A stretch of DNA of 64,000 nt. It comes from JANJWP01 sp964540725 (GTDB taxonomy: Bacteria > Patescibacteriota > Gracilibacteria > BD1-5 > UBA2023). Under the pieces are notes generated by a model, which had not been told where the DNA came from, did no database searches, and saw only the letters and a program-made list of their open reading frames with translations. The stretch covers positions 9,007-73,006 of the forward strand of contig CAZINU010000005.1 in NCBI GenBank assembly GCA_964540725.1, read 5' to 3'. Every line of letters starts with the position of its first letter. Within the stretch, counting starts at the first letter, position 1. This document shows positions 1-8,550 of the stretch, piece by piece. Made by a program: the position numbers and the translations under genes.

Positions 1-27
1 GTCGGCGCCATAGAATCCCTCCGTCCC

Positions 28-756
28 ATGAAGCTTTCCGGGCTCTCCTTCCGGGAATTCCTTTTGGCGCACCGGCGGTATCCGGTGATCGCCGTGACGG
101 GGCAATCCGGGGTAGGGAAGACGACGTTCACCGATCTCCTCGTCCGCCGGCTCGCCGAAGCGGCGGAGGCCGACGCCTTCGTTCGGCCCGTAGCCGTCAA
201 GACGTTGACGGAACTGCCGTACATGAGCCCATACCTCCCCATCATCAAGGCCTCTTCCGACGCCATGGCCGACGGGACGCTCTGGCAAAAGAACCAGGAG
301 CTCTTCAAGTCGCTCGACGAATCGGTCGTTACCCGCGCGTTCCTCGAGGCGAAAGATTCCATCGTGGTCATGGATTTTTCCATCGTGCAAGTGCTCGTCT
401 ACGCGCGAATGAAGATATCGGGCCGCTCGGGCGTGAAATTCGCGAAAGATTTCGACGCCTCGTTCGCGACGCTTCCGAAACCCGACTTCCTCGTCCATGT
501 CAGCGCGGAACCCGAAACCGTCCTCTCCCGGCTCGAACGCCGCGGAAGCTACATCGATTCGGAAATCGAGGGCATGACTCGGGACCTGCACGCCTACTAC
601 GCCCCGAACCGCCGCGATATCTTGGGCGAATACTACGACGGAATTCCCGTCATCCGCATCGAAACCGACGACCTCGACCTCGTGGGCGACAGCGCGGCCC
701 AAAGCGCCGCGACGCGGCAAGCCGTCGAAATGGCGGTATCGAGAATGGCGGCGTAG
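28..756 (+). CDS. deoxynucleoside kinase-like P-loop kinase
   Basis: A 242-aa soluble protein, probably phosphorylating a (deoxy)nucleoside with ATP for nucleotide salvage. A Walker A loop (GQSGVGKTT) lies at residues 25-33. A central MDFSIVQVLVYARMK segment sits where the dNK family carries its DRS and VFA motifs, and a PDFLVHVSAEPETVLSRLERR stretch resembles the family's D-x-x-x-x-L-x-x-x-x-E/R lid region. The length suits the dNK/thymidylate kinase superfamily. Salvage enzymes are common in CPR genomes with reduced biosynthesis. The gene ends in TAG and is followed by a hairpin terminator. The substrate cannot be told from sequence. The fold is fairly sure, the exact family less so. Confidence 0.7.
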   Translation: MKLSGLSFREFLLAHRRYPVIAVTGQSGVGKTTFTDLLVRRLAEAAEADAFVRPVAVKTLTELPYMSPYLPIIKASSDAMADGTLWQKNQELFKSLDESVVTRAFLEAKDSIVVMDFSIVQVLVYARMKISGRSGVKFAKDFDASFATLPKPDFLVHVSAEPETVLSRLERRGSYIDSEIEGMTRDLHAYYAPNRRDILGEYYDGIPVIRIETDDLDLVGDSAAQSAATRQAVEMAVSRMAA

Positions 757-818
757 GACGTTGGAAGATTTCGACGCCACGCGATTGCCGGGCGGAACCC
801 GTGTTCCGAGAGGCGTGC

Positions 819-846
819 CCGACCGCTTGAATCGGACGGTTTTTTT
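819..846 (+). terminator. intrinsic terminator after the kinase gene
   Basis: The arms CCGACCG and CGGACGG pair around a 7-nt loop with one internal mismatch, followed by seven T residues. Confidence 0.55.
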
Positions 847-893
847 AAAGGATTCAAGACCGTAGGCGCGCGAAACCGCGGGAATAACTTCGG

Positions 894-1184
894 CTATGGT
901 AAGTTCGTGGAAGTCTCCCGTTCCAACCGCTCCGCATGTCCCTTGAGCGTTCCCTGGGCCCGGGAAATCGCCGCTACGGCATCGTGGTGTCCCGCCGACA
1001 CCGCCCGTCGCTTGCAATTGACGCAGTCGACAATCGTCGCGCCGATCCGTTCCCGCAATTCTTCCGCCGTCAGGCCGTGGCCGTTGTCGGTAGCGGGAAG
1101 GTCGTTGCACGCGCCGTCGGTGGACATTCCCGCGCTTCGGAGGGTTTTTCGGCAGATGGCCGTTTTGATTGCGGCGTTTTTCAT
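894..1184 (-). CDS. small hypothetical protein with a CxxC motif
   Basis: A 96-aa protein of unknown function, stop TAG. It has an early CRK motif and a later DCVNCKRR, which could be a small metal-binding or redox site. No membrane segment is seen. Its independent status is supported by a good promoter upstream (TTGTCA, 16-nt spacer, TATACT at 1252-1279). A competing reading frame on the opposite strand covers the same bases, so this is a moderate call. No Shine-Dalgarno sequence is visible before the ATG. Confidence 0.45.
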   Translation of the reverse strand: MKNAAIKTAICRKTLRSAGMSTDGACNDLPATDNGHGLTAEELRERIGATIVDCVNCKRRAVSAGHHDAVAAISRAQGTLKGHAERLERETSTNLP

Positions 1185-1251
1185 GGAAGAAAGATGACGT
1201 ACCGGCGGAAGGGCGCTTCAATTGGAAAACCCGGACGGAATTTCGTCTCCG

Positions 1252-1279
1252 AGTATACGGGAGGCCGAATTTTTGACAA
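1252..1279 (-). promoter_or_regulatory. sigma70-type promoter for the 894-1184 gene
   Basis: Reading the minus strand: TTGTCA at 1279-1274, 16-nt spacer, TATACT at 1257-1252. It lies just downstream of the pyrC terminator, so the small gene can be transcribed separately. Confidence 0.6.
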
Positions 1280-1281
1280 AT

Positions 1282-1307
1282 GAAAACCCCCGCCGTATTG
1301 GCGGGGG
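1282..1307 (-). terminator. intrinsic terminator after pyrC
   Basis: On the minus strand CCCCCGCC, a short loop and GGCGGGGG form a stem followed by TTTTC. Confidence 0.7.
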
Positions 1308-1359
1308 CAGGGGAGCTCGGACTCCTTTCTTTCCGAGCGGCATTCCCATTGAACCGACG

Positions 1360-2475
1360 CTATTCCGAAATCCGTTCGGCGCTCCATTCGATTTCCTCCC
1401 CGGCCAAGAGGGGGACGAGCACGTCGCCGTCCCCGTACGGGTACGACGACGGAATCGAACGGGGAATTCTCCGGAAACGGATCTTCCCCGGCAATTCCGG
1501 AATGGCGTAAAAGGCGCACGCCGAAGAGGAGACGAATTTCTCGAAAACCCCTGCACCATGGACGATGGCGGCGGTTTTTTCGGGTGACGACGGGGCAGAA
1601 ACGTCGCCGAAGGCGCCGGCCTTAACGAACGCCCGGAGGTACATCTCGGGCGCGAACGGGGCCGTATAGCACCCGGCGCACCCGCAGGCCGCTTCTTTCG
1701 TACCCTTCGCGTGCGGGGCGGAATCGTCGCCCGCGAAAAATTTCCGGCTTCCCGAAGTCGCGGCTCGAACGAGCGCATCGCGATGGATGCTCCGCTTTAG
1801 AATCGGGAGGCAGTAGTAGTGCGGACGGATACCCCCGCGGAAAATATCGTTCCGATCGAAGAGCAAATGGTGCGCCGTAATGCTCGCGGCCACGTTCGGC
1901 CCGCATTCGGAGACGAAATCGACGCCGTCCTTGGTCGTTACGTGTTCCATAACGACGCGGAGGTCCGGAAAGCGGTCGACGATACCCCGGAGTACGCGGT
2001 CGACGAATACCGCTTCGCGGTCGAAAACGTCCACGTTCGGATCCGAAACTTCGGCGTGCACGCAGAGCGGGACATGGTATTTTTCCATGGCTTCGAGCAC
2101 CGGCAGGCACTTGTCGACGTCGGTAACGCCCGATGCCGAGTTGGTCGTGGCGTTCGCGGGGTACAGTTTGACCGCGACCACGACCCCGTGGGGGTGGTCG
2201 GCGATTTCGGCGATATCCGACGGCGACGTCCAATCCGTAAGGTAGAGCGTCATGTACGGTTCGAAGGACACGCCTTTCGGAACGTTGGCCAAGATTTCGG
2301 CGCGGTAGCCCTCCGCTTGCGCCACGGTCGTGATCGGCGGTTTCAGATTCGGCATGACGATGGCGCCGCCGTAACTTTCGGCCGCGTGCGGAACGGTCGT
2401 TTCGAGCGCCTTGCCGTTCCGCAGGTGCAGGTGGGCGTTGAAGGGGGTTCGGGTGATGAGGCTGGAAATTTCCAT
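1360..2475 (-). CDS. pyrC: dihydroorotase, PyrC (class II type)
   Basis: A 371-aa zinc amidohydrolase interconverting carbamoyl-aspartate and dihydroorotate in de novo pyrimidine synthesis. The metal-binding HLHLR motif is at residues 16-20. The Lys of AVKLYPANATTNS is the likely carboxylated metal bridge. Further ligands are in CVHAE and MEHVTT, and GDDSAPHAKGTKE carries the catalytic Asp. Its start is preceded by AGGAG seven bases upstream. It lies 29 nt behind the pyrD-like gene, so the two form an operon. It ends in TAG before a terminator. Length and motifs match the bacterial PyrC family well. Confidence 0.93.
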   Translation of the reverse strand: MEISSLITRTPFNAHLHLRNGKALETTVPHAAESYGGAIVMPNLKPPITTVAQAEGYRAEILANVPKGVSFEPYMTLYLTDWTSPSDIAEIADHPHGVVVAVKLYPANATTNSASGVTDVDKCLPVLEAMEKYHVPLCVHAEVSDPNVDVFDREAVFVDRVLRGIVDRFPDLRVVMEHVTTKDGVDFVSECGPNVAASITAHHLLFDRNDIFRGGIRPHYYCLPILKRSIHRDALVRAATSGSRKFFAGDDSAPHAKGTKEAACGCAGCYTAPFAPEMYLRAFVKAGAFGDVSAPSSPEKTAAIVHGAGVFEKFVSSSACAFYAIPELPGKIRFRRIPRSIPSSYPYGDGDVLVPLLAGEEIEWSAERISE

Positions 2476-2504
2476 GAAAGTCTCCTAATCGTTCGTAACG
2501 GGCG

Positions 2505-3602
2505 TCAAAGAAGCGAGAATATCTCTTTGACGAATTTCGTGGAAGACCGCTCCGAAAAAACTTCGTGCGCGGTCCGGATAATGCCCCGCATGCGGTGCGG
2601 GCGAAGGAGCGCTACGGAGCTGATGGCGACGGCCGAAGCGCCCGCATCCGCGACCTTGCGGACGTCTTCGCCGCACTGGATGCCGTTACCGGCGACGATG
2701 GGGGCGGATATGCCGGCGGAGCGGATTTTCCGGAGCGTATCGATCGTAATCGGTAGGCAGTCCGGGCCCGAGAGTCCGCCCGCTGCCGGCATTCCGCGAA
2801 GGATGAGCGGCGAGACGGGCAGGCCGTTTTTATCGACCGGGACCACTTCCTTCGCGAAGCCGTGTTCGTCCCGGCGCGTGACGCTCCGGGCGAATTTCCG
2901 CCAATCGATACGGTCGGCGGCTTGGCCCCACGGAACGGTGTTGGCAATCCAGAACGCGTCGCAGAAAGGCTCGGTGCGCCGAATCGTCTCCACCGGAACG
3001 AGGGGGTTGAAGTTCGCGACGATGGGAATGCCCAATTCCCGGAGCGGTTCGAAGCATCCCAGGATTTCTTCGGCTTCGGAAAGAAGGCAAGCCGTATCGG
3101 TTTTCGTATTGGGGCAAGCGCAGTTTACCTGGAGGGCGAATTGCGACCGGAAGTGGTTTCGGAGGAAGAAATCGATGAAGGCCCGCACGAATTTCCGGGC
3201 ATTCTCGACCTTTTCTTGCAAATCGTTCCCTTGCGGCATGAACGAGAGCATGAAATTCGTCGGAAAATCTTGCCACCGACCGTCTTTCGAGAGGCGTTTG
3301 AGGCCGGCGTTGGAAAGCCCCACCGCATTGACGAGGTGACCGGAATACGGGTAAACCTCGATGCACTTCGGTTTGAATTCCTTTGGGGTCAGACCGTCTT
3401 TTTTGAGCGGCATGTTCCCTTTCGTCGGCTCGAGCGTCACGGTTTTGGCGGCGAACGAGGTCCGCTTCCAGGTCATGCCGAGAAACTTCGCGTATCGGTG
3501 CCAAGGGTATCCTTCGCCGAAAAATCCGCGGCCCCCCGGGGCGCAAAATATCGGAGCGTAGACGATGCTGCCGCCTCCGCTGGGTTTTTTGAGTTCGAAC
3601 AT
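2505..3602 (-). CDS. pyrD: dihydroorotate dehydrogenase-like protein
   Basis: A 365-aa FMN TIM-barrel protein, the probable dihydroorotate dehydrogenase of pyrimidine synthesis. Visible family signatures are KTVTLEPTKGNMPL (substrate-side loop), NCACPNT (the N-x-x-CPNT motif) and IVAGNGIQCGEDV near the C-terminus (phosphate-binding GNGI). AAAGGA precedes the ATG. It is the first gene of the pyrD-pyrC operon. Oddity: the frame closes at TGA (2505-2507), which should be Gly in this organism, and the frame then runs into pyrC. One extra T in the TTCTTT run would give an end in TAG at the pyrC ribosome site, so an indel is a simple explanation. Confidence 0.8.
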   Translation of the reverse strand: MFELKKPSGGGSIVYAPIFCAPGGRGFFGEGYPWHRYAKFLGMTWKRTSFAAKTVTLEPTKGNMPLKKDGLTPKEFKPKCIEVYPYSGHLVNAVGLSNAGLKRLSKDGRWQDFPTNFMLSFMPQGNDLQEKVENARKFVRAFIDFFLRNHFRSQFALQVNCACPNTKTDTACLLSEAEEILGCFEPLRELGIPIVANFNPLVPVETIRRTEPFCDAFWIANTVPWGQAADRIDWRKFARSVTRRDEHGFAKEVVPVDKNGLPVSPLILRGMPAAGGLSGPDCLPITIDTLRKIRSAGISAPIVAGNGIQCGEDVRKVADAGASAVAISSVALLRPHRMRGIIRTAHEVFSERSSTKFVKEIFSLL

Positions 3603-3768
3603 GGAAGATCCTTTCTCCGGAGGGGCCGGATGGAATAGGGGTTCTTGGGAATGTCAAAGATCGTCCGGGCGTTACCCCGGATCGGTCGGAGTATATTCGA
3701 ACGAAAAAGAATACAAGCGCAAATATCCGAAATTCCGATCACGATCTACGAATCCGAACGGGGGCGCC

Positions 3769-4206
3769 CTACGCCTTCTTCCAACGCGTTACCGAGAGGG
3801 CGAAAATCGTCACGATAATGGCCGTGCAGAGCAGGCAGAGTAGGCAGTACGCCTTAATGAAGACGGTTTCGCGGTAGATGATGAAGGCGTTGAAAGCCAT
3901 GCCCATCGCCGAGAGCGTCGCGAGCGCCTTGAAGAACCGGGCGTCGTTTTTGAAGAAGCCCGTAAGCGCGATAGCGAGAAGCACCGGGTAGACGGCGAGC
4001 GCGATGGCGGGAAAGGGGATGCCGAAAACGTTCGAGAGCGGGTGGGCGAGCACGTTCGTGCACGAAACGTTCGAATTGATATCGCAAAACGATCCGAAAG
4101 AATTTCCGGACCGGATTTCGAAGGCTTGGTAGGTAAGGTAGGCGGCGTTCGCGATGGCGACGCCGCAGAGGGCAGAGATAGTGCCGTAAACGGTTTTCGC
4201 GGTCAT
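3769..4206 (-). CDS. vitamin K epoxide reductase (VKOR) family protein
   Basis: A 145-aa membrane protein with four predicted helices that should reoxidise a periplasmic thiol oxidase using quinone. A Cys pair appears as SFCDINSNVSC (residues about 41-49, the loop cysteines) and the active-site CLLCLLC lies near residues 121-127. These are the standard VKOR positions. Stop is TAG. Its likely partner is the DsbA-like protein at 60417-61391, which together would introduce disulfides into the Cys-bearing surface proteins seen here. The family assignment is good; the partner is an inference. Confidence 0.85.
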   Translation of the reverse strand: MTAKTVYGTISALCGVAIANAAYLTYQAFEIRSGNSFGSFCDINSNVSCTNVLAHPLSNVFGIPFPAIALAVYPVLLAIALTGFFKNDARFFKALATLSAMGMAFNAFIIYRETVFIKAYCLLCLLCTAIIVTIFALSVTRWKKA

Positions 4207-4413
4207 GGTTTCGGGAATCGAAGAAAGTATCCGGAGCGTTCGATTCGATAGGAACGAACGCTCCGGATGGTACGGGTTTTCGTTCCGAAAGCAAGCCGGC
4301 CGCCTTCCGTGCGGTTTTTGCCCGGCGCCGATATTTCGCGAATCGAAAATTCGGGAACCCGGACGCAGCCGCCAATCCTTCCGTCATCGCGCGCCGATTT
4401 TTTTCGATACGCG

Positions 4414-5313
4414 TTACACCTTCCCCTTCTTCGAGAGGAACCAGGTAATTCCGGCCATCGTCGCCATGGTCATCGCGACCGCGACGTACACGACCGAATC
4501 GCGGAACGGTACGTCTTCGACGTTCATTCCGAAAAAGCCGGTCACGAAGGTAAGCGGGAGCATGAAGGCCGAAAAGACCGTCAGGTACTTGATCGTCGTA
4601 CTCGTCCGCATGTCGAAGAGCGACTTCAGCGCGTCTTCCATGGTTTCGATGTTTTCCTGGATGAGTTCGATTTCGGCGTAGATCTTATCGACCTTGTCCT
4701 CGAGGTTTTCGAAGTAGACTTCCACCTCGTCTTTGAACATGGCGTTCATGCGGAGTTCGAGGAGCTTCAGTGCCGCGATTTGCGGCTTGATCATGTGCTT
4801 GAGCGTCACCACGTTCCGTTTCTTGACCATTATCTCGTGAATGAGTTCCTGGTCGGCGCCCCCGCGGAAGAGCGATTGTTCCATCGAGCGGAGGTCTTTG
4901 CGCAGGCGGTCGAGAAGTCGGAACACCTTGTCGAGCATCGCGTCGATCAGGTCGTAGAGGGCGTACCCCGTATTGACGGCGTCCCGCCCGTTTCCGTTTT
5001 TTCCGTACGATTCGAAAATCTTGTCCACCGTCTTGCTCTCGTAGTAGCGGAAGAGGAGGAGGTAGTCCTTCGAAACGAATACGTTGAATTCGTTCGTCAG
5101 GTACCGCTTGGTGCGGGTGTCGTATTTGGGAAAATGGAGCACGACGAACACGTAGCGGTCGTAGGTGTCGACCCTCGCGGTCTGGTTTTCTTCGAGAATC
5201 GCCGCCTTGTCGAGCTCGTGGAAATCGTAGCGTTCGATCACGTCTTCGACCTCCGATTCGCCCGGATTGACGAAGTCCATCCAGACGGCGTTCCCGATTT
5301 TGATCTTTTCCAT
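4414..5313 (-). CDS. corA: CorA-family magnesium/metal transporter
   Basis: A 299-aa protein with a large cytosolic N-terminal domain rich in long helices and two C-terminal membrane helices. The signature GMN is present as FFGMNVEDVP after the first helix, which is the CorA pore motif. A short Lys-rich tail ends the protein (stop TAA). It starts 12 nt after the 5326-6063 gene ends, so the two are probably co-transcribed from the promoter at 6094-6121. Mg2+ is the usual substrate, but Co2+ or Zn2+ cannot be excluded. Confidence 0.9.
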   Translation of the reverse strand: MEKIKIGNAVWMDFVNPGESEVEDVIERYDFHELDKAAILEENQTARVDTYDRYVFVVLHFPKYDTRTKRYLTNEFNVFVSKDYLLLFRYYESKTVDKIFESYGKNGNGRDAVNTGYALYDLIDAMLDKVFRLLDRLRKDLRSMEQSLFRGGADQELIHEIMVKKRNVVTLKHMIKPQIAALKLLELRMNAMFKDEVEVYFENLEDKVDKIYAEIELIQENIETMEDALKSLFDMRTSTTIKYLTVFSAFMLPLTFVTGFFGMNVEDVPFRDSVVYVAVAMTMATMAGITWFLSKKGKV

Positions 5314-5325
5314 GATTCCGGGCGG

Positions 5326-6063
5326 TTAGGGGCGTTCGTCGTCCGAAAAATCGTCGTCGGCAAACTCGTCATCTTCTTCCCCGTCGCCGTCATCCCCGTC
5401 GTCCGAATCTTCGCCACCGAAACTGTCTTCGAGGAAGGCGAGAATGGACACGAGGCGGGAAGCATCTTCGGACGTGCCTTCGGAATCGTCCGGAACGACC
5501 GAGAGCGATACGCAGACGGCGGCGTCGGAGTCGTCCGGAACGGCCGAAACGAACGCGTACGCGCCGTCGTCGCGCACGTCGGCGACGTAGGCCGACCGCA
5601 TGCAGGCAACGTCGTCGCCCTCGGTTTCTCCGAGCGAGCTGACGCAGGTGCCGCCGACCGAAAGTCCGAATTCCCCGAAATCGTAGTCGCCCTGCATTTC
5701 GTAGGTTTCGAGAAAGAGGGCGTTCGCGCCGAATTTCCCCATCGCCTCCTTGTTCGAAAGATCCGCTTCGCGGAGGGCGGGTTCGAATTCGAAGAACGCG
5801 TTCGGAAGCACGACGTCGCCCGCTCGGCACTCGGTCGAGACGGCGTTGGCGAATCCCGCGAAGTGGATGCGTTCGGGCTCGAACGTTCCAAGGGCCTTCG
5901 AAACGGCCGACTCGGGGTTCGCGGCAAGAACGGCGCCGATTCGTCCGTTCGAAGCGCTCCGTTCGGTTCCGGGCAGGCGCTCCGGGAGTTCCGACCGGAG
6001 GCCGAAACGTTCGACGACGGCCTCGAAAACGGCGGGAGTTCGGGTGAAGATGAGGGATTCCAT
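5326..6063 (-). CDS. nucleoside phosphorylase/nucleosidase-like protein with acidic tail
   Basis: A 245-aa soluble protein. The pattern HFAGFANAVS, then AGDVVLPNAFFEF, then LSVGGTCVSS resembles the purine nucleoside phosphorylase / MTA-SAH nucleosidase fold, where a Gly-rich loop is followed by a GD-hydrophobic-P element and a GT/GA-T-C strand. The usual catalytic Asp region is not clearly recognisable. The last 35 residues are almost all Asp and Glu, an unusual acidic tail. It leads a two-gene operon with corA and stops at TAA. The family call is tentative and nucleotide salvage is the probable role. Confidence 0.5.
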   Translation of the reverse strand: MESLIFTRTPAVFEAVVERFGLRSELPERLPGTERSASNGRIGAVLAANPESAVSKALGTFEPERIHFAGFANAVSTECRAGDVVLPNAFFEFEPALREADLSNKEAMGKFGANALFLETYEMQGDYDFGEFGLSVGGTCVSSLGETEGDDVACMRSAYVADVRDDGAYAFVSAVPDDSDAAVCVSLSVVPDDSEGTSEDASRLVSILAFLEDSFGGEDSDDGDDGDGEEDDEFADDDFSDDERP

Positions 6064-6093
6064 GGATTTCGGTTGAAGGCGGAAAACTTGCGG

Positions 6094-6121
6094 ATATTAT
6101 CAGGCCGAACGTATTTGTAAA
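6094..6121 (-). promoter_or_regulatory. promoter of the 6063-4414 operon
   Basis: Minus strand: TTTACA at 6121-6116, 16-nt spacer, TAATAT at 6099-6094, about 30 nt upstream of the start codon. Confidence 0.5.
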
Positions 6122-6132
6122 CCGAAAAACCC

Positions 6133-6555
6133 ATGCCGGTCGAAGAATTTCCGATTCCGGGCGAGATTTCCTTTTTCGTCCTGCTTCTCGCCGCTCTCGC
6201 CCTGGGCTTTCTCTTGGGCCGCTTCGTGCGTTACCTCTCCATTCGGAAGGAGCGTTCCGAAGCCGTTTCGAAGTCGCGGAGCGTGCTGCTTTGAGAACTT
6301 GCCGAAAAGGTTCTCCCCATGCTCCCGGGGTTTCCGTATTCTCCCAAGGACCTCGTTTTCATCGGAAAAGGATTCGATTACCTCGTACTTGACGGGCTTT
6401 CTTCCGGCGAACTGAAAGAAATCGTCTTCCTCGAAGTCAAAACTGGCACGTCTTCGCTCAACGGGAACGAGCGCATGATCCGGGACGCCGTCCGGGCGAA
6501 GAAAGTGCGGTGGGAAGAGTGCCGCCCCGACTACGCCCGTTCCGGCATCCGGTAG
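6133..6555 (+). CDS. membrane-anchored Holliday junction resolvase-related endonuclease
   Basis: A 140-aa protein once UGA at 6292-6294 is read as Gly. The N-terminus has one hydrophobic helix (FVLLLAALALGFLLG). After the UGA, the segment LLGELAEKVLPMLPGFPY and then PKDLVFIGKGFDYLVLDG and IVFLEVKTG matches the family of endonucleases related to archaeal Holliday junction resolvases (PF10107), with the D...E-V-K nuclease core. Under the standard code only a 78-aa stump remains and the conserved first helix is lost. The 3' end overlaps the convergent methyltransferase gene by 25 nt. Stop is TAG. Confidence 0.82.
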
Positions 6556-7673
6556 CAGAACCGGCAGGGAATCGACGCGTTGGGAACCTTCCGGTCTTTC
6601 ATGCCGAGCCGTTTCGAAGCGGTGGCGAACGGTTCGTACGACGTAATGGCGCCGCCCGAGAGTTCGCCGTTCCGGGCGAACAACTCGATGAGGGCGGCGT
6701 GGGCCGATTCGACCGATTCCGAATCGTCGGCGTCGAGCCGGTGTCCGTACGGCGGGTTCGTTACCACCGTTCCGCGACCCGAAAAGGGGAATTCCGACGG
6801 GGAAAAACCGGAAGGGAATTCTTTGGCCTCGAACCGGACTACTTCGGAAAGTCCGAGCGTTTCGGCATGTTCGCGCGCAAGCTTCACGGCGTCGGCATCT
6901 CGGTCGGACCCGGAAATCGCGAAGGCCTTGTCACGGAATTCGCGTTCCCGGAGGGATGCCTTCAGCGCTTCGAATTTTTTGGAATCGAAGAACGGAAACG
7001 ACTGGAACGCGAAACGCCGGTGCAAACCCGGAGCCATGCCGCGGGCGATCATGGCGGCTTCGAGCACGATGGTTCCCGAGCCGCAGAGCGGGTCGTGGAA
7101 GGGGTCCGAGAACCTCCACCCGGAAAGCAGGACCAATCCCGCCGCGAGCGTTTCCTTGATGGGGGCCTCGAGGGCGGTTTTTCGATATCCGCGCTTGTGG
7201 AGCGGGTCTCCGCTCGTATCGAGCAAAACGTACGCGCGGTCGTTCGAAAGAAGTGCCAAGACCGATACCGGGGGAAGCGAAGGGTCTTCGGCGAGAATGC
7301 CGGCGGAGCTCCCGGTCATGCCGACCGATACTGCCTTTTTGACGGTCTTCTGGATGGCCGGAAGGCTCGAAAGGAGCGACCGGTCCGCGACGGCGCGGAT
7401 TTCCACGGGAAAATTTTCCGGAAGCACTCCGCGCCATTCGGCGCGTTTGGCCAATTCGAACAGGGCGTCGAAATCGCGGGCCGGCCCTTCGGCCATCTCC
7501 AGGTAGACCCGGTTCGCCGTACGGAGGCAGACGTTGGCCTTCATGACGGCGTCGGCGTCTCCGGAGAATCGGATCATCCGTTCGGACGATTCGAGAATTT
7601 CGAATCCGAGGCGTTCGATTTCGCGCTTCAGTACCGACGAAAGTCCGAAGTTACAGGTGGCGGCTAAGTGCAT
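6531..7673 (-). CDS. THUMP-domain class I RNA methyltransferase (RlmL/YpsC-like)
   Basis: A 380-aa S-adenosylmethionine-dependent methyltransferase, probably modifying a guanine N2 in 23S rRNA. The N-terminal half (residues 1-160) fits a ferredoxin-like plus THUMP RNA-binding region. KRGYRKTALEAPIKETLA leads into the Rossmann domain with DPLCGSGTIVLEAA (SAM-binding motif I) near residue 210. The catalytic NPPYG motif lies near residue 310, as in the RlmL N-terminal module and YpsC. Stop is TAG. The family is clear; the target base is inferred. Confidence 0.88.
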   Translation of the reverse strand: MHLAATCNFGLSSVLKREIERLGFEILESSERMIRFSGDADAVMKANVCLRTANRVYLEMAEGPARDFDALFELAKRAEWRGVLPENFPVEIRAVADRSLLSSLPAIQKTVKKAVSVGMTGSSAGILAEDPSLPPVSVLALLSNDRAYVLLDTSGDPLHKRGYRKTALEAPIKETLAAGLVLLSGWRFSDPFHDPLCGSGTIVLEAAMIARGMAPGLHRRFAFQSFPFFDSKKFEALKASLREREFRDKAFAISGSDRDADAVKLAREHAETLGLSEVVRFEAKEFPSGFSPSEFPFSGRGTVVTNPPYGHRLDADDSESVESAHAALIELFARNGELSGGAITSYEPFATASKRLGMKDRKVPNASIPCRFCYRMPERA

Positions 7674-7680
7674 GGGAAGA

Positions 7681-7713
7681 AAAAAGAAAGGCGCCCCGTA
7701 TCCCGGGACGCCC
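7681..7713 (-). terminator. intrinsic terminator after ppa
   Basis: On the minus strand GGCGTCCC pairs with GGGGCGCC (one G-T pair) around a 7-nt loop, followed by a T-rich tract. Confidence 0.7.
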
Positions 7714-7718
7714 GACGG

Positions 7719-8303
7719 TTAGGCGAGCTTCGGGGCGTATTCCGTTTCGTACCGCTCTTCGCATTCGCGGACGACCTTCTTCGCTTCCTCGGCATCGAAG
7801 AACCCCTCCACCTTTCCGGTTCCGGGCTTCTTGAGGTGCTTGTAGAATTCCCAGTAGTGCTGGGTCTCCTTTTTCCAGTGGTCGCCCAAGTCTTCGATGG
7901 ACGAAACGTGGTCGACGCGCTTGTCGTCGGCAAGAACCGCGATGATTTTGTCGTCGACTTCGCCGCCGTCGATGAACTTCATGACGCCGATGACGCGGGC
8001 TTCTACCAGGGAGCCCGGAACGAGGCCTTCGGTTACGCCGACGATGCAGATGTCGAGCGGGTCGCCGTCCAGATCCCACGTGCGGGGAATGGCGCCGTAG
8101 GTGAAGGGGTAGGAGAGCGAAGAATACCCGACGCGGTCGAGTTTGAGGATTCCGGCTTCGGTAATGATTTCGTACTTGTTGATGGAACCGGCCGAAACTT
8201 CGACGATGGCGTTGAGGCGGTTTTCCGATTCGTCGGCGAAAGCCGGGAGGACGTGGAGGAGGTTCAAAAGGTACTTCGACGGAGCGTGGTCGATGTTCGC
8301 CAT
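7719..8303 (-). CDS. ppa: family I inorganic pyrophosphatase
   Basis: A 194-aa cytosolic enzyme hydrolysing pyrophosphate, which pulls biosynthetic reactions forward. It carries the family I signature DGDPLDICIV near residue 79. Upstream are the conserved E-x-x-x-x-x-x-x-K-Y-E pattern (IVEVSAGSINKYEI) and the YP-F-YG-IP block; downstream are DDKIIAVLADD and HYWEFYKHLK. All are typical of the bacterial hexameric form. It stops at TAA before a strong terminator. Confidence 0.95.
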   Translation of the reverse strand: MANIDHAPSKYLLNLLHVLPAFADESENRLNAIVEVSAGSINKYEIITEAGILKLDRVGYSSLSYPFTYGAIPRTWDLDGDPLDICIVGVTEGLVPGSLVEARVIGVMKFIDGGEVDDKIIAVLADDKRVDHVSSIEDLGDHWKKETQHYWEFYKHLKKPGTGKVEGFFDAEEAKKVVRECEERYETEYAPKLA

Positions 8304-8478
8304 GGGGAAGGGGGTTCGGATGTAAAAACGGGGCTACGACCCCGGACGCCGCCAATTATACGCCCTCGCGATTTTTTCGCAACGCCTTCTTTTCCGTTCG
8401 GGGGCGATCGGTATCCGGGTTTTTCCCCAAGTTACCCCCGTAAAACGGGCGCATATTCCTATTCGTAAAAAAATAAAC

Positions 8479-8507
8479 TTGTCAAAAATGAATTTTTCAG
8501 GTAAAAT
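8479..8507 (+). promoter_or_regulatory. strong sigma70-type promoter of the large adhesin gene
   Basis: TTGTCA at 8479-8484, 17-nt spacer, TAAAAT at 8502-8507. It places transcription start near 8514 and so favours the ATG at 8551 over in-frame codons further upstream. Confidence 0.75.
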
Positions 8508-8550
8508 GAGAAAGTCGTTTTTACTTTGTCTTTACCGAGATACGTTCCGT

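Noticed and set aside
907..1197. Plus-strand open frames opposite the small 894-1184 gene
   Set aside because: No promoter or ribosome site on that strand, whereas the minus strand has a good promoter; kept as an uncertainty in that entry.
2500..2512. CTT-TGA-C at the end of the pyrD-like gene as a prfB-type programmed frameshift
   Set aside because: The sequence resembles the prfB shift site, but the +1 frame gives no sensible short end and no upstream Shine-Dalgarno stimulator is clear; a missing T is simpler.
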